64,000 nucleotides of DNA from Sinomonas notoginsengisoli (GCF_021554725.1 NZ_JAIZDP010000001.1:248001-312000); one strand, 5' to 3'; shown: positions 33,784 through 44,138, numbered from the stretch's first letter. Notes: generated from the letters alone by a model not told the origin. Translations and numbers: made by a program.

Positions 33784-33826
33784 CCACGCGGAAACCCAGA
33801 TGTAACTCTTAGGTTTCCAAGCGTGG
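33784..33826 (+). terminator. Terminator of trmI
   Basis: CCACGCGGAAACC (33784-33796) pairs with GGTTTCC and, after a two-base bulge, GCGTGG (to 33826), around a 15-nt loop. Confidence 0.5.
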
Positions 33827-33856
33827 TCAGTGGGGTACCTCGGGTCCATGCCGCGC

Positions 33857-33862
33857 TAGTGT
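33857..33862 (+). promoter_or_regulatory. -10 of the proteasome operon promoter
   Basis: TAGTGT; predicted start at about 33869, 76 bases before the mpa ATG, and itself an ATG (see the small overlapping frame). Confidence 0.4.
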
Positions 33863-33868
33863 CGTTTC

Positions 33869-34006
33869 ATGAGGGGCGTCGGGCCGTCGGGCCCTTCGCC
33901 CGGCGGCCCGAAGGGCGGCACGGAACGAAGAGGACGTGGTTGCGATGGTGGAGAACGGACAGTCAGGCAACGGCCCCGAGGCCGTGCCTTCCAACGCCCA
34001 TACTGA
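33869..34006 (+). CDS. Possible 45-residue leaderless upstream ORF overlapping mpa
   Basis: ATG at the predicted transcription start opens a frame ([17 protein letters not shown]...) that ends at TGA 34006, overlapping the mpa start in a different frame. Gly/Pro/Arg-rich, without homology that I recognise. If translated it would interfere with or couple to mpa initiation. It may be fortuitous. Confidence 0.25.
   Translation: MRGVGPSGPSPGGPKGGTERRGRGCDGGERTVRQRPRGRAFQRPY
33881..33909 (+). promoter_or_regulatory. Stable hairpin in the mpa leader
   Basis: GGGCCGTCGGGC / GCCCGGCGGCCC, 12 bp with one G-U pair around CCTTC. It lies between the predicted +1 and the mpa ribosome site (GAAGAGGA, 33927-33934). 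Confidence 0.45.
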
Positions 34007-35696
34007 ACAGCTGAGCATCGCCGAGCGGCAGATCAACGTGCTTCGGGACAAGCTCCGCGCCGTTGACCGCCAACTCGCGGCCGCAACGGGCAACAACACC
34101 CGCATGACCGAGATGCTCAAGACGGCCAAGGCCGAGATCGTCCGGCTCAAGTCGGCCCTCGAGCATGAGGGCCAGCCCCCGTACTCCTTCGGCAGCATTG
34201 TGCATCTCAACCGCCGGCGTCCTGCGGGCGGGGCATCGACCGCCGTGACGGACGAGAGCGTTGACGTCGTGACGAGCGGACGGAAGATGCGCGTGGGCCT
34301 GAGCCCCCTGGTGAACCTGAGCGAGCTCGCTGTGGGTCAGGAGGTCCTGCTCAACGAGGCCTTCGAGGTCGTGGCCGGCCTCGGCTACGAGCGCTCCGGA
34401 GAGCTCGTTACCGTCAAGGAGCTGCTGGGCAACGACCGGATCCTCGTGATTGGCCGCGGCGACGAGGAACGGGTCCTGCGCCTGTCCGGCCCGCTCCAGC
34501 TCGTGCACCTCCGGGTCGGCGACGCCGTCTCGGTGGACAACCGGACCGGGTACGCGCTCGAGAAGGTCCCTCGCTCCGAGGTCGAGAACCTCGTCCTCGA
34601 GGAAGTGCCGGATATCAGCTACTCGGACATCGGCGGCCTCGCCTCGCAGATCGAGCAGATCCGCGACGCCGTGGAGCTGCCGTTCCTGCACCCGGACCTG
34701 TACCGCGAGCACGGTCTCAAGGCGCCCAAGGGCATCCTGCTCTACGGCCCTCCCGGATGCGGCAAGACGCTCATCGCGAAGGCCGTGGCGAACTCGCTCG
34801 CGAGCCGCGCCATGGAACGGGCCGGTGGCGCGGACATCAAGAGCTACTTCCTGAACATCAAGGGACCCGAGCTGCTCGACAAGTACGTGGGCGAGACCGA
34901 GCGGCACATCCGCCTCATCTTCGCCAGGGCGCGAGAGAAGGCATCGGACGGCAGCCCAGTGGTCGTGTTCTTCGATGAGATGGACTCGCTGTTCCGTACG
35001 CGCGGCACCGGCGTCTCCTCCGATGTCGAGACCACGATCGTGCCGCAGCTGCTGAGTGAGATCGACGGCGTCGAGCGGCTGGACAACGTGATCGTCATTG
35101 GCGCGTCGAACCGCGAGGACATGATCGATCCCGCGATCCTGCGCCCGGGACGCCTCGATGTGAAGATTAAGATCCACCGCCCGGACGCCGAGGCAGCGGC
35201 CGACATCTTCTCGAAGTACCTCACCGATGACCTCCCCATCCATGCCTCCGACCTCGCCGAACACGGAGGTGACACCAAGGCGACGGTTGCGATGATGATC
35301 CAGCGCACGGTCGAGGCGATGTATGCGACCGAGAAGTCCACCGAGTACCTCGAGGTCACCTATGCCAACGGCGACTCCGAGATCCTGTACTTCAAGGACT
35401 TCAACTCGGGTGCAGTGATCCAGAACGTCGTTGACCGGGCCAAGAAGGCGGCGATCAAGGAACTGCTCACCACCGGCTCGAAGGGCCTGCGCATGGATCA
35501 CCTCCTGCGTGCGGTGGCAGAGGAGTTCCGCGAGCACGAGGATATGCCGAACACGACGAACCCGGATGACTGGGCTCGCATCTCCGGCAAGAAGGGCGAG
35601 CGGATCACCTACATCCGCACGATAGTGCAGGGCAAGGGCGGCGCCGAACCCGGACGCACGATCGAGACGACCCCGAGCACCGGACAGTACCTGTAG
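33945..35696 (+). CDS. mpa: Proteasome-activating AAA+ ATPase (Mpa/ARC)
   Basis: 583 residues. An N-terminal coiled coil (about residues 25-75) that binds Pup is followed by the double OB interdomain, then the AAA+ module with Walker [15 protein letters not shown] (about 267) and Walker [13 protein letters not shown] (about 341), and R-finger region [10 protein letters not shown]. It ends GQYL, the C-terminal motif that docks into the PrcA pockets and opens the 20S gate. It unfolds pupylated proteins and feeds them to PrcBA. An in-frame GTG at 33936 is too close to the ribosome site. It heads the proteasome operon. Confidence 0.97.
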   Translation: MVENGQSGNGPEAVPSNAHTEQLSIAERQINVLRDKLRAVDRQLAAATGNNTRMTEMLKTAKAEIVRLKSALEHEGQPPYSFGSIVHLNRRRPAGGASTAVTDESVDVVTSGRKMRVGLSPLVNLSELAVGQEVLLNEAFEVVAGLGYERSGELVTVKELLGNDRILVIGRGDEERVLRLSGPLQLVHLRVGDAVSVDNRTGYALEKVPRSEVENLVLEEVPDISYSDIGGLASQIEQIRDAVELPFLHPDLYREHGLKAPKGILLYGPPGCGKTLIAKAVANSLASRAMERAGGADIKSYFLNIKGPELLDKYVGETERHIRLIFARAREKASDGSPVVVFFDEMDSLFRTRGTGVSSDVETTIVPQLLSEIDGVERLDNVIVIGASNREDMIDPAILRPGRLDVKIKIHRPDAEAAADIFSKYLTDDLPIHASDLAEHGGDTKATVAMMIQRTVEAMYATEKSTEYLEVTYANGDSEILYFKDFNSGAVIQNVVDRAKKAAIKELLTTGSKGLRMDHLLRAVAEEFREHEDMPNTTNPDDWARISGKKGERITYIRTIVQGKGGAEPGRTIETTPSTGQYL

Positions 35697-35704
35697 GGGG
35701 AGCC

Positions 35705-37348
35705 ATGAGCAGCGACGTGAGCCCCGGCCTCGCGGTCGGGGGAGCCCAGCGCGTCATGGGCTCCGAGACGGAGTTCGGAGTCCACGCGCCGAAATCACCG
35801 GGCGCCAATGCCACCTACCTGTCGTCGCAGGTCATCGCAGCCTACGCGCGCCTCACCCGGTCAACGCGTCCCGCGGACGCCGGGACAAGCTGGGACTACA
35901 CGGACGAGACGCCCCTGCGCGACGCGCGCGGCTGGTCTGTGTCCAGAGGGCGTGCGCACCCGGACCAGCTCACCGACGTCGAGCCCGTCCTCACTGCCGA
36001 GGCGGTGGCACTCGCCCACGGGCCGGCCGAGATCGAGCTCGACGGAGACCAGGAGCCGGCGCTCATGAACCTCGTGCTCGGGAACGGCGCGCGGCTCTAC
36101 GTGGATCACGCACATCCTGAGTACTCGAGCCCCGAGGTAACCAATCCCCACGATGCCCTCGTGTGGGACTCGGCGGGCGATGCCGTGGCGTTGGCCACCG
36201 TGCGCTTCCTTGCCGAGGACCCCACCAGGGAGCCGATCAACCTCTACAAGAACAATACGGACGGGAAGGGCGCCTCCTACGGCTCCCACGAGAACTATCT
36301 CGTGCCCCGTTCCGTGCCGTTCTCGGACCTCGTCTCCGGGCTCACGCCGTTCTTCGTCTCGCGGCAGCTGCTGTGCGGCTCAGGCCGCGTGGGGCTCGGC
36401 CAGGACGGCTCGGGCCCCGGTTATCAGATCAGCCAGCGTGCCGACTACTTCGAGGCCGAGGTCGGCCTCGAGACGACCATGCGGCGTCCCATCATCAACA
36501 CCCGCGACGAGCCGCATGCGGTCGCGGACAAGTACCGCAGGCTCCACGTGATCGTGGGAGACGCCAACGCCAGCCAGGTCCCGAACTACCTCAAATTCGG
36601 CACCACGGCCCTTGTCCTCAGCCTCATCGAAGCGGGCAGGGCCCCTGAGGTAGAGGTCCACGAGCCGGTCACGGCAATGCACCGTCTGAGCCACGACACC
36701 GACCTGGTGGAGAAGGTCCGGCTGCTCGACGGCAGATATGTGACCGGCCTCGAACTCCAGTGGATGTACTTCGAGGCCGCGGCCAAGCTCGCCGCTGACT
36801 CCGGAGTCGCCTCCGCCGAAGGCGGCGACGGGCACACCGCCGAGGTGCTGCAGCGCTGGGAGAAGGCGCTCAACGATCTCGGGAGCGACCGGGACGCAGC
36901 CGCCGGGTACGTCGAGTGGCTCGCAAAGCTCCGCGTCCTCGACGGCTATCGCACACGGGACGGCCTCGCGTGGGGCGACGCGCGGCTGGGGCTCGTCGAC
37001 ATCCAGTGGTCCGACGTGCGCCCCGAGCGGGGAATCGCCCTGCGGCTCGCCGCCCGCGGCGCACTCGAGACGCTGGTGGACCGCGGAACGGTGGCCGCCG
37101 CCGTCGCGGAACCTCCCGCCGACACCAGGGCATGGTTTCGGGGCACGAGTATCAAGCGCTTCCCCGGGAGCGTGGTGAGCGCGAGCTGGGACTCCGTGGT
37201 CTTCGCGCCGCCGGGGAGCTACCGCCTCCAGCGTGTGCCGACCCGGGAGCCACTGCGCGGCACGAAGCCCCTCACACAGGCCCTTTTCGACGAGCACGCG
37301 CACATCGAGGATTTCCTTGCAGCCCTCCTCGGAGAGCGGCGGACCTAG
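35705..37348 (+). CDS. dop: Deamidase/depupylase of Pup
   Basis: 547 residues, carboxylate-amine ligase fold related to glutamine synthetase. It opens with [12 protein letters not shown], and has [20 protein letters not shown] (ATP/Mg site) and [12 protein letters not shown]. The region after [14 protein letters not shown] is the Dop-specific loop that separates it from PafA. Dop converts the C-terminal Gln of Pup to Glu and also removes Pup from substrates. It lies 8 bp after mpa. The Pup encoded downstream ends in Gln, so Dop is required. Confidence 0.96.
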   Translation: MSSDVSPGLAVGGAQRVMGSETEFGVHAPKSPGANATYLSSQVIAAYARLTRSTRPADAGTSWDYTDETPLRDARGWSVSRGRAHPDQLTDVEPVLTAEAVALAHGPAEIELDGDQEPALMNLVLGNGARLYVDHAHPEYSSPEVTNPHDALVWDSAGDAVALATVRFLAEDPTREPINLYKNNTDGKGASYGSHENYLVPRSVPFSDLVSGLTPFFVSRQLLCGSGRVGLGQDGSGPGYQISQRADYFEAEVGLETTMRRPIINTRDEPHAVADKYRRLHVIVGDANASQVPNYLKFGTTALVLSLIEAGRAPEVEVHEPVTAMHRLSHDTDLVEKVRLLDGRYVTGLELQWMYFEAAAKLAADSGVASAEGGDGHTAEVLQRWEKALNDLGSDRDAAAGYVEWLAKLRVLDGYRTRDGLAWGDARLGLVDIQWSDVRPERGIALRLAARGALETLVDRGTVAAAVAEPPADTRAWFRGTSIKRFPGSVVSASWDSVVFAPPGSYRLQRVPTREPLRGTKPLTQALFDEHAHIEDFLAALLGERRT

Positions 37349-37385
37349 CGGTGCCCGCGCACGCCGGAACGTGCTCGTGGCGCTG

Positions 37386-37417
37386 GGTGACACGGGCCCG
37401 AAAGGTGACAGTATAGG
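37386..37417 (+). promoter_or_regulatory. Possible internal promoter for pup
   Basis: GTGACA, repeated at 37386 and 37405, lies upstream of TATAGG (37412-37417) in the 126-bp gap between dop and pup, the largest gap in the operon. Spacing from the first repeat is about 19-20 bp, so it is weak. Confidence 0.25.
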
Positions 37418-37474
37418 GATCAGAGGACCTAGCAGAACCGGCGCCAACCAAGCGCCCGACGCAAGGAGGCGGCC

Positions 37475-37678
37475 ATGGCCGGTCAGGAGCAGAAGAGCAC
37501 AGACGCCCGGGGCGAGGAAGAGGCGGTCGACGTCCCCACGCCAGCTGCAGCCCCCGGAGGCGCCCAGGACACCGCGAACACCCAAGGCGTGGACGATCTG
37601 CTCGACGAGATCGACAACGTCCTGGAAACCAATGCCGAGGAGTTCGTGCGAGGTTTTGTCCAGAAGGGTGGACAGTAG
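37475..37678 (+). CDS. pup: Prokaryotic ubiquitin-like protein Pup
   Basis: 67 residues. The N-terminal half is disordered (Glu, Ala, Pro-rich); the C-terminal half is the helix-forming [20 protein letters not shown] that binds the Mpa coiled coil. It ends VQKGGQ: the final Gln must be deamidated to Glu by Dop before PafA links it to a lysine. AAGGAGG lies six bases upstream. prcB starts seven bases after the stop. Confidence 0.97.
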   Translation: MAGQEQKSTDARGEEEAVDVPTPAAAPGGAQDTANTQGVDDLLDEIDNVLETNAEEFVRGFVQKGGQ

Positions 37679-37685
37679 GCCCCAT

Positions 37686-38495
37686 ATGAACGACTTCCTC
37701 GCCGAGCGCGTCGTCTCCGCCGCCACCTCATCCTTCACTGAGCATCTGGCAGCGACCCGGCCAGACCTCCTTCCCTTCCACGGGAGCCTGCCGGCCGACG
37801 CCTCGGCGATAGCCCCCCATGCGACGACCATCGTGGCGCTCTCTTTCGCAGGCGGGGTACTCATGGCTGGGGACCGGCGCGCGACCATGGGCAACATGAT
37901 CGCGAGCCGGCACATCGAGAAGGTCTTCCCGGCGGACAGGTTCTCCGTCCTTGGAATTGCTGGAACGGCGGGGATCGCGATCGACATCGCCCGGCTCTTC
38001 CAGGTCGAGCTCGAACACTACGAGAAGATCGAAGGCACCCTCCTGAGCCTCGAAGGCAAGGCGACGCGGCTCGGCGCCATGGTCCGCGGGAATCTGCCAC
38101 TGGCACTCCAAGGGCTCGCTGCCGTTCCGCTGTTCGCCGGCTTCGACCTCGAGACGGGGCTGGGGCGGCTCTTCTCCTATGACGTCACCGGCGGCCGGTA
38201 CGAGGAACTCGAGCACCACTCGGTCGGCTCTGGATCGGTGTTCGCCAGAGGGGCGCTCAAGAAGCTCTGGCGCCCCGGGCTCACCGAGGAAGACGCTGTC
38301 CGGGTCGCCGTCGAGGCGCTGTACGACGCGGCGGACGACGACTCCGCGACCGGAGGTCCGGACCCTGTCCGGCAGCTGTGGCCGGTCGTTTACACCGTCT
38401 CTCGCCTGGGTGGCCGCAGGGTCGCCGAACGGGAGCTCGCGACGATCGCGGCAGCCATCGTGGCCGAGCGCAGCATCGCCGGACGTGAGGCCTGA
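37686..38495 (+). CDS. prcB: 20S proteasome beta subunit
   Basis: 269 residues. A 46-residue propeptide precedes the catalytic threonine Thr47 in [14 protein letters not shown]; the propeptide is removed during assembly to expose the N-terminal nucleophile. The usual residue before Thr is Gly, here Ala. The conserved [10 protein letters not shown] and the SGS motif ([10 protein letters not shown]) are present. It forms the two inner rings of the core with PrcA outside. Confidence 0.96.
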   Translation: MNDFLAERVVSAATSSFTEHLAATRPDLLPFHGSLPADASAIAPHATTIVALSFAGGVLMAGDRRATMGNMIASRHIEKVFPADRFSVLGIAGTAGIAIDIARLFQVELEHYEKIEGTLLSLEGKATRLGAMVRGNLPLALQGLAAVPLFAGFDLETGLGRLFSYDVTGGRYEELEHHSVGSGSVFARGALKKLWRPGLTEEDAVRVAVEALYDAADDDSATGGPDPVRQLWPVVYTVSRLGGRRVAERELATIAAAIVAERSIAGREA

Positions 38496-38496
38496 G

Positions 38497-39204
38497 ATGA
38501 CCCAGCAGTTCTACGTCTCGCCCGAGCAGCTCATGAAGGACCGGGCGGATTTCGCCCGGAAGGGAATCGCGCGCGGCCGGTCAGTCGTGGTCCTGAGCTG
38601 CCGCGACGGCATCGCGCTCGTGGCCGAGAACCCGTCGCCCTCCCTGCACAAGATCGGCGAGATCTACGACAAGATCGCGTTCGCCGCAGTGGGCAAGTAC
38701 AACGAGTTCGAGAGCCTGCGCCAAGCTGGCGTGCGCTACGCCGATGTCCGGGGATACTCCTACGACCGCGAGGACGTGACGGGCCGCGGTCTCGCGAGCG
38801 TGTACGCGCAGAGCCTCGGCGCTGTTTTCACGGCAGAACAGAAGCCCTTCGAGGTGGAGCTCACGGTCGCCGAGGTGGGGAGCGATGTCGACCACGACCA
38901 CCTCTTCCGGCTCACCTTCGACGGCTCGATCGCCGACGAGCGGCGGTTCGTGGTCATGGGCGGCGCAGCGGACCGTGTCGCTGAGACCGTGGTCAACGGC
39001 TGGACCTCCGAGGCATCCTTCGACGAGGCCATCCGGCTCGCCGCGGGTGCCCTCCACGAGGACCGCACCGAGGCGATCACCCTTGAGGTGGCCGTTCTGG
39101 ACCGCAATTCGGAGACGACCCGGGGGACACGGCGGGCGTTCCGCAGAATCGCCCCGGACGAGCTCGGGAGTGCTCTCGACGGCCCGGCCGAGCGGGCGGG
39201 CTGA
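38497..39204 (+). CDS. prcA: 20S proteasome alpha subunit
   Basis: 235 residues. The N-terminal gating segment [23 protein letters not shown] is typical of actinobacterial PrcA, followed by [17 protein letters not shown]. There is no catalytic threonine. The C-terminus is short (DGPAERAG). It forms the outer rings that the GQYL tails of Mpa engage. The start is one base after the prcB stop. Confidence 0.96.
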   Translation: MTQQFYVSPEQLMKDRADFARKGIARGRSVVVLSCRDGIALVAENPSPSLHKIGEIYDKIAFAAVGKYNEFESLRQAGVRYADVRGYSYDREDVTGRGLASVYAQSLGAVFTAEQKPFEVELTVAEVGSDVDHDHLFRLTFDGSIADERRFVVMGGAADRVAETVVNGWTSEASFDEAIRLAAGALHEDRTEAITLEVAVLDRNSETTRGTRRAFRRIAPDELGSALDGPAERAG

Positions 39205-39207
39205 GAA

Positions 39208-40584
39208 GTGGACCGCCGCATCTACGGGGTGGAGACTGAATTCGGGATCGCGTACTCGAGTCCCCAGGGGCGGCCGCTCGCGCCCGAGGAGGTCGCCAGG
39301 TACCTCTTCCGCAAGGTCGTGAGCTGGGGCCGGTCCTCAAACGTCTTCCTGGCCAACGGCTCGCGGCTCTATCTGGACGTCGGATCGCACCCCGAGTACG
39401 CCACAGCAGAGTGCGACGACGTCTCGCAGCTCATCGCGCACGACCGCGCGGGGGAGCGCATCCTCGTGGACCTCATTGGCGAGGCCGAGCGCCGGCTCGC
39501 CGAGGAGGGGTTCGACGGCCACGTGTACCTCTTCAAGAACAACACTGACACGGCGGGCAACTCGTACGGCAGCCACGAGAACTACCTCATTCCGCGGCGC
39601 ACCGAATTCTCCCGCCTCGCCGAAGTCCTCATCCCTTTCCTCGTCACGCGGCAGATGCTGTGCGGCGCGGGGAAGGTCCTGCGCACCGCGCAAGGCCCTG
39701 TCTATGCCTTCTCCCAGCGTGCGGACCATATCTGGGAGGGGCTCTCATCCGCGACGACGCGGTCCCGTCCCATCATCAACACCCGCGACGAGCCGCACGC
39801 CGACGCGGAGCACTACCGGCGACTGCACGTGATCGTGGGCGACTCGACCATGTCCGAGACCACCACCATGATGAAGCTCGGGACCGTGGACCTCATCCTG
39901 CGCATGATCGAGGCGGGCACGATCATGCGTGACGCCCGCATGGAGAACCCGATCCGGAGCATCCGCGAGATCTCCCACGACCTCACCGGCAAGGCACCGG
40001 TGCGGCTCGCCAACGGCCAGCAGTCGAGCGCCCTCGCGCTGCAGCAGATGTATCTCGAGAAGGCCAAGGAGTTCGTGGCCGCGAACGGGGCCCACACGCC
40101 CCACGTGGAGCGCGTCCTGGACCTGTGGGAGCGCACCCTCGTGGCCGTCGAGTCCCAGGACACACGCACGATTGACACGGAGGTCGACTGGGCTATCAAG
40201 AAGAAGCTCATTGACCGGTACTGCGAGAGCCACGGGGTGGACCTTGATTCTTCCCGTGTCGCACAGCTCGACCTGACCTATCACGACATCAGCCCGGAGC
40301 GGGGTCTGTTCTTCCTGCTTCAGCGGCGTGGTGCTGCGGCACGCGTGGTTGACGAGGCGGCGATCGCCAACGCCGTCGTGAACCCACCCCAGAGCACCAG
40401 GGCGCGCTTGCGCGGGCGATTCGTCAAGGCAGCCCAGGCCGCGGGGGTGGACTACACCGTCGACTGGGTACACCTCAAGCTCAACGACCGCGCCCACCAC
40501 ACCATCCTGTGCAAGGACCCGTTCGCCAATGAGGACCCGCGGGTGGATGAGCTACTCGACACCCTCAGGCCCTTCACAGGCTGA
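39208..40584 (+). CDS. pafA: Pup-protein ligase
   Basis: 458 residues; homologous to Dop but without the Dop loop. It opens [14 protein letters not shown], with [21 protein letters not shown] and the [20 protein letters not shown] block that binds ATP and substrate. It phosphorylates the terminal Glu of Pup and ligates it to target lysines. The GTG start lies three bases past the prcA stop. It is the last gene of the continuous proteasome operon; a new -10 follows. Confidence 0.96.
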   Translation: MDRRIYGVETEFGIAYSSPQGRPLAPEEVARYLFRKVVSWGRSSNVFLANGSRLYLDVGSHPEYATAECDDVSQLIAHDRAGERILVDLIGEAERRLAEEGFDGHVYLFKNNTDTAGNSYGSHENYLIPRRTEFSRLAEVLIPFLVTRQMLCGAGKVLRTAQGPVYAFSQRADHIWEGLSSATTRSRPIINTRDEPHADAEHYRRLHVIVGDSTMSETTTMMKLGTVDLILRMIEAGTIMRDARMENPIRSIREISHDLTGKAPVRLANGQQSSALALQQMYLEKAKEFVAANGAHTPHVERVLDLWERTLVAVESQDTRTIDTEVDWAIKKKLIDRYCESHGVDLDSSRVAQLDLTYHDISPERGLFFLLQRRGAAARVVDEAAIANAVVNPPQSTRARLRGRFVKAAQAAGVDYTVDWVHLKLNDRAHHTILCKDPFANEDPRVDELLDTLRPFTG

Positions 40585-40589
40585 CCCGC

Positions 40590-40595
40590 TAGGCT
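40590..40595 (+). promoter_or_regulatory. -10 of the FKBP lipoprotein promoter
   Basis: TAGGCT just after the pafA stop, leaving a leader of about 60 nt. The leader has a hairpin CCGCCACG / CGTGGCGG (40621-40640) before the AGGAAG ribosome site. Confidence 0.4.
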
Positions 40596-40663
40596 TGGGG
40601 GCGGCCTTATGGCCTGTTCGCCGCCACGCACCCGTGGCGGGATTCCCCACAGGAAGTTGTCCA

Positions 40664-41593
40664 GTGCGCCGACTCATCGCCCTGCTGCTGCCGCTTGCCC
40701 TGTTCGTGGCGGGCTGCGCAAGCTCCCCTTCGTCGTCCAGTCCAACGCCCTCCAACGCAGGCCAGGTAGCCGCGCTCGACCAGCTCAAGGTCACTCCGGG
40801 GGACAAGGCCCCAGCCGTTGACTTCCCGAAGCCGCTCTCGGTCAAGGACGAGACCATCAAGATGGTCGAGCCTGGGTCCGGCGATCAGGTGAAGGCGGGC
40901 CAGACGGTCGAGATCGGCTACGTGGCGCTCAACGGCGCGGACGGTTCCGTACTCGAGGACACGTTCAGCAAGGGGACCTCCGAGAAGGTCGAGCTCTCCG
41001 ATGAGCTCAAGCAGGGGAGCGCCGCCGTCTACAACGGCTTCGTCGGCGCAAAGGTCGGCTCCTACCTCGCCTACGCGACACCGGCGCAGGGGACAGGCAA
41101 GAGCTCGGAGGCCGCGGCGTCGACCCTCCTGGTCATCAAGGTCCTCTCGACGAAGGACACTCCGAGCCCTCTGGCCAAGCCCGAGGGTGACGCCGTGACG
41201 AATCTCCCGGCGGGCCTGCCCAAGGTCACGGTGGACGACAAGGGGGTCCCCCAGATCGATGTCAAGGGAGCCGACAAGCCCAAGGACGTCGTTGCCCAGG
41301 ACCTCATCACGGGCCACGGTGACAAGGTCAAGGAGGCCGACACCATTGTCGCCAACTACGTCGGCGTGAACCTTTCCGACGGCACCAAGTTCGACTCGAG
41401 CTTCGACCGCGGTCAGCCAGCCACCTTCAGCCTCCAGGGGGTCATCCCCGGTTGGACCAAGGGCCTTGCGGGCAAGACGGTCGGCTCCCGCGTGCTCCTC
41501 GTCATTCCTGCCGCGCAGGCCTACGGCGACCAGGGTCAGGGCAAGGCCAAGGGCGATCTCGTGTTCGTCGTCGACATCCTGGGTATCAAGTAG
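40664..41593 (+). CDS. Lipoprotein FKBP-type peptidyl-prolyl isomerase with two FKBP domains
   Basis: 309 residues. A lipoprotein signal (VRRLIALLLPLALFVAGC, Cys18 lipidated) is followed by a Ser-rich linker and two FKBP-like halves: the first degenerate (TVEIGYVALNGADGSVLEDTF), the second closer to consensus (VGVNLSDGTKFDSSFDRGQP, then VIPGWTKGLAGKTVGSRVLLVIP). It would act as a prolyl isomerase or chaperone outside the membrane. A cytoplasmic FKBP follows. This pair after pafA is common in Micrococcales. Confidence 0.9.
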   Translation: MRRLIALLLPLALFVAGCASSPSSSSPTPSNAGQVAALDQLKVTPGDKAPAVDFPKPLSVKDETIKMVEPGSGDQVKAGQTVEIGYVALNGADGSVLEDTFSKGTSEKVELSDELKQGSAAVYNGFVGAKVGSYLAYATPAQGTGKSSEAAASTLLVIKVLSTKDTPSPLAKPEGDAVTNLPAGLPKVTVDDKGVPQIDVKGADKPKDVVAQDLITGHGDKVKEADTIVANYVGVNLSDGTKFDSSFDRGQPATFSLQGVIPGWTKGLAGKTVGSRVLLVIPAAQAYGDQGQGKAKGDLVFVVDILGIK

Positions 41594-41643
41594 CCGCCGC
41601 GCGTCACGCAGCCCGTATCCACCTTCGATCAAGAGGAGGCACC

Positions 41644-42039
41644 ATGTCCTTCGGACAGCGCCAGTACGACCGCCAGAAGCCCGAGATCGACTTCCCCGAA
41701 GGCGAGACCCCCACGGAGCTGAAGATCGTCGACCTCATCGAGGGCGACGGCCGCGAGGTCGTCGCGGGCGACACGGTCTCGGCCCACTACGTCGGCGTCG
41801 CATGGTCCACGGGTGAGGAGTTCGACGCCTCCTGGAACCGCGGCGCGCCGCTCGACTTCCGTGTCGGCGTCGGTCAGGTCATCGAGGGCTGGGACCAGGG
41901 CCTGCTCGGCATGAAGGTCGGCGGCCGCCGCCGGCTCGAGATCCCTTCCGACCTCGCATACGGCTCGCGCGGCGCCGGCGGGGCGATCAAGCCCAACGAA
42001 GCGCTCATCTTCGTCGTCGACCTCGTCGGGGTCCGCTGA
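41644..42039 (+). CDS. Cytoplasmic FKBP-type peptidyl-prolyl cis-trans isomerase
   Basis: 131 residues, a single FKBP domain: VSAHYVGVAWSTGEEFDASW, DFRVGVGQVIEGWDQGLLGM and IPSDLAYGSRGAGGAIKPNE, all near consensus, with the active-site aromatic residues kept. No signal peptide. The ATG follows AGAGGAGG. A terminator-like hairpin is present at 42065-42097. Confidence 0.93.
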   Translation: MSFGQRQYDRQKPEIDFPEGETPTELKIVDLIEGDGREVVAGDTVSAHYVGVAWSTGEEFDASWNRGAPLDFRVGVGQVIEGWDQGLLGMKVGGRRRLEIPSDLAYGSRGAGGAIKPNEALIFVVDLVGVR

Positions 42040-42064
42040 GGCTGAATCCAGGCGACCACACAGT

Positions 42065-42097
42065 GGCGGGCGGGCGGCCCAGGGCTGCCCGCTCGCC
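42065..42097 (+). terminator. Terminator after the FKBP genes
   Basis: GGCGGGCGGGC (42065-42075) pairs with GCCCGCTCGCC (42087-42097) with one mismatch; an ATCCTTCC stretch follows. Confidence 0.5.
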
Positions 42098-42119
42098 ATC
42101 CTTCCCCCACGTGACGGGA

Positions 42120-42125
42120 TAGTCT
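42120..42125 (+). promoter_or_regulatory. -10 of a leaderless promoter for pafBC
   Basis: TAGTCT, six bases before GTG 42132. Confidence 0.45.
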
Positions 42126-42131
42126 GCAACT

Positions 42132-44138
42132 GTGTCCGAAGCCAACACCTCGCGCCTGCTGAACCTGCTCATCGCCCTTCTGCACACTGAGCTGGGGATC
42201 TCCCGCGAGCGGATCCTGAGGGACATCTACGGCTTTGAGGACGCGCACGACGGCGCGAGGGCGGCTCAGTCGTCGAGGGAAACCGACAGGGAGCGGGTCC
42301 TCAGGAAGTTCGAGCGGGACAAGGCGACGCTCCGCGCGATGGGCGCCGACATCCGGGAGCGCGAGGGCTACGCACGCGAGAGCGACGAGGACACGACATC
42401 GCTGTACCGGATCGACCCTCAGGGCTTCAGGCTCCCGCCACAAGCCTTCACAGCGGAGGAGTCCGCCTGGCTGGCCCTCGCCGCGCTCGTCTGCGAGGGT
42501 GCTGTGGCCGGCGCGGAGGCCCAGCGTGCCCTGAGGCGGCTCGAGGCGGCCGGGGCGCTCCCGGAGACCCCGCCCTCCCAGGTCCAGCCCCGCCTGCGGC
42601 TCGACGAGCCCCACTGGGACGTGCTGACCGAGGCTGCTCACCGCGGTTCAGTTGTCGAGTTCGAGTACTTCGCCGCGAGCACGCGGGAACGCACAAGGCG
42701 CCGACTCCAACCGTGGGGCCTCGGACAGCGCTACGGGCAGTGGTACGTCGCGGGGCACGACCTCGACCGGGACGCGACCCGTGTCTTCCGGCTCTCGCGG
42801 ATCCGCGGGACGGTGGCCGTCGGCGAGCCGGATGCGTTCCCTCCGCCTGAGCCGGGTGCTCTGGGCAGGGCGCTCGCCGGGCTCGACGAGCTGCCGGATC
42901 GGAGCGCGCGCCTGCGCATCGCCGAGGACCGCGCGCTTGACCTGCGCCGAGAATGGACGCTCGACGTCCGCGGCCCCGACGGCTGGGACACCGGCACCTA
43001 CACGTTCCGCGACGTCTCGGTCGCGGCGGAGCGTATCGCAGGCTTTGGAGATGCCGTGATCGTCGAGGAGCCCGCCGACCTCGCGGCCGCGGTAGCCGCA
43101 CGGTTCACGGGTGCACTCGAAGCCCTCGGCACCCCGGGTGCACCGGAAGCGCCTGGCGCGAAGGCATCGCGGAAGATCACGACTGGCAAGGAGAGGCTCG
43201 AACGGCTCACGGATTTGGTCCCGTACCTGCTCCCCGGTCCCGTGGCGATTGAGGAGGTCGCGGACCGGTTCGGGCTCACCGTGCGGCAGGTGCGCAGCGA
43301 GCTGGAGCTTCTCCAAGAAGCGGGACCCATCGATTCGGGCGGCTTCCAGAGCTACATCGAGATCATCCTCGATGACGGCATTGTCTCCATTGCGAACGCG
43401 GACGAGCTCTCCCGTCCCCGCCGACTCACGCCCGCCGAGGCGGTCACGCTCCAGCTTGGGCTACAGGCACTCGCCCCGCTCGTGCCCGCGCAGCAGCGCC
43501 CAGCACTGGGCGAGCTCTCGGCGAAGGTCGCCGCAGCAGCCATCGAGGGGCTCCGCGGTCTGCCCGAGATCGATGTCGCGAACGAGCCGAGCCGGAACGC
43601 CGGCCTCGTGCCCCTGCTGGCAGAGGCCGCACGGGAGGGGCGCACCGTCAGGCTCGTCTACCTCAACCCGACCAAGGACGAGCGGACCGAGCGCCACATC
43701 AACCCGATCTCCGTCGCAGCGGACGGAAACAGGTGGTACGTCAACAGCTACTGTCACCGAGCCGGCGAGCGGCGCGTCTTCCGCATCGACCGGATCGAAT
43801 CTGTGGAGCCCGCCCCACCGCTGCCGCTCCCCGAGGGGTTCGACGCCGGCGAGGATGCCCTCTTCATGCACGGGGCCGGCGACCTCGAGGCGACGGTGCG
43901 TCTAGCCCCCGAGGCACTCTGGGCCGAGACGAGCTTCGACGCCCATGACGGGCGCGACCTCGCCGACGGCAGCCGCCGGACGATCCTTCGCATCTCCGAC
44001 CCGGCATGGCTCCCGTCCTTCCTCGCCCAGTTCGGTGGCGGCGTGGCCCTCGAGTCGCCCGCAGCGGCCGTCGAGGCAAGCCGCGCATGGCTCCAGCGGG
44101 CCCTCGCACCGTACGCGCCCCGCCCGGCGACCAGATAG
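42132..44138 (+). CDS. pafBC: PafBC fusion: WYL-domain transcriptional activator of the DNA-damage response
   Basis: 668 residues formed by tandem PafB and PafC modules, each with winged helix, WYL and C-terminal extension domains; they are separate genes in mycobacteria and fused in Arthrobacter. First module: LLNLLIALLHTELGISRERI then WGLGQRYGQWYVAGHD; second: RLTDLVPYLLPGPVAIEEVA then ISVAADGNRWYVNSYC. PafBC activates the recA-independent DNA-damage regulon through RNA polymerase. The N-terminal wing carries an insert, FEDAHDGARAAQSSRE, encoded by the dispersed 12-mer. Confidence 0.93.
   Translation: MSEANTSRLLNLLIALLHTELGISRERILRDIYGFEDAHDGARAAQSSRETDRERVLRKFERDKATLRAMGADIREREGYARESDEDTTSLYRIDPQGFRLPPQAFTAEESAWLALAALVCEGAVAGAEAQRALRRLEAAGALPETPPSQVQPRLRLDEPHWDVLTEAAHRGSVVEFEYFAASTRERTRRRLQPWGLGQRYGQWYVAGHDLDRDATRVFRLSRIRGTVAVGEPDAFPPPEPGALGRALAGLDELPDRSARLRIAEDRALDLRREWTLDVRGPDGWDTGTYTFRDVSVAAERIAGFGDAVIVEEPADLAAAVAARFTGALEALGTPGAPEAPGAKASRKITTGKERLERLTDLVPYLLPGPVAIEEVADRFGLTVRQVRSELELLQEAGPIDSGGFQSYIEIILDDGIVSIANADELSRPRRLTPAEAVTLQLGLQALAPLVPAQQRPALGELSAKVAAAAIEGLRGLPEIDVANEPSRNAGLVPLLAEAAREGRTVRLVYLNPTKDERTERHINPISVAADGNRWYVNSYCHRAGERRVFRIDRIESVEPAPPLPLPEGFDAGEDALFMHGAGDLEATVRLAPEALWAETSFDAHDGRDLADGSRRTILRISDPAWLPSFLAQFGGGVALESPAAAVEASRAWLQRALAPYAPRPATR
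42244..42255. repeat. Dispersed 12-mer inside pafBC
   Basis: Exact CGCACGACGGCG, read as AHDGA in a loop of the first winged helix; it looks like an insertion relative to the family. Confidence 0.6.

Noticed and set aside
33963-35537. A 524-codon minus-strand frame opposite mpa
   Set aside because: Antisense shadow; mpa is unambiguous and no ribosome site or promoter fits the minus-strand frame.
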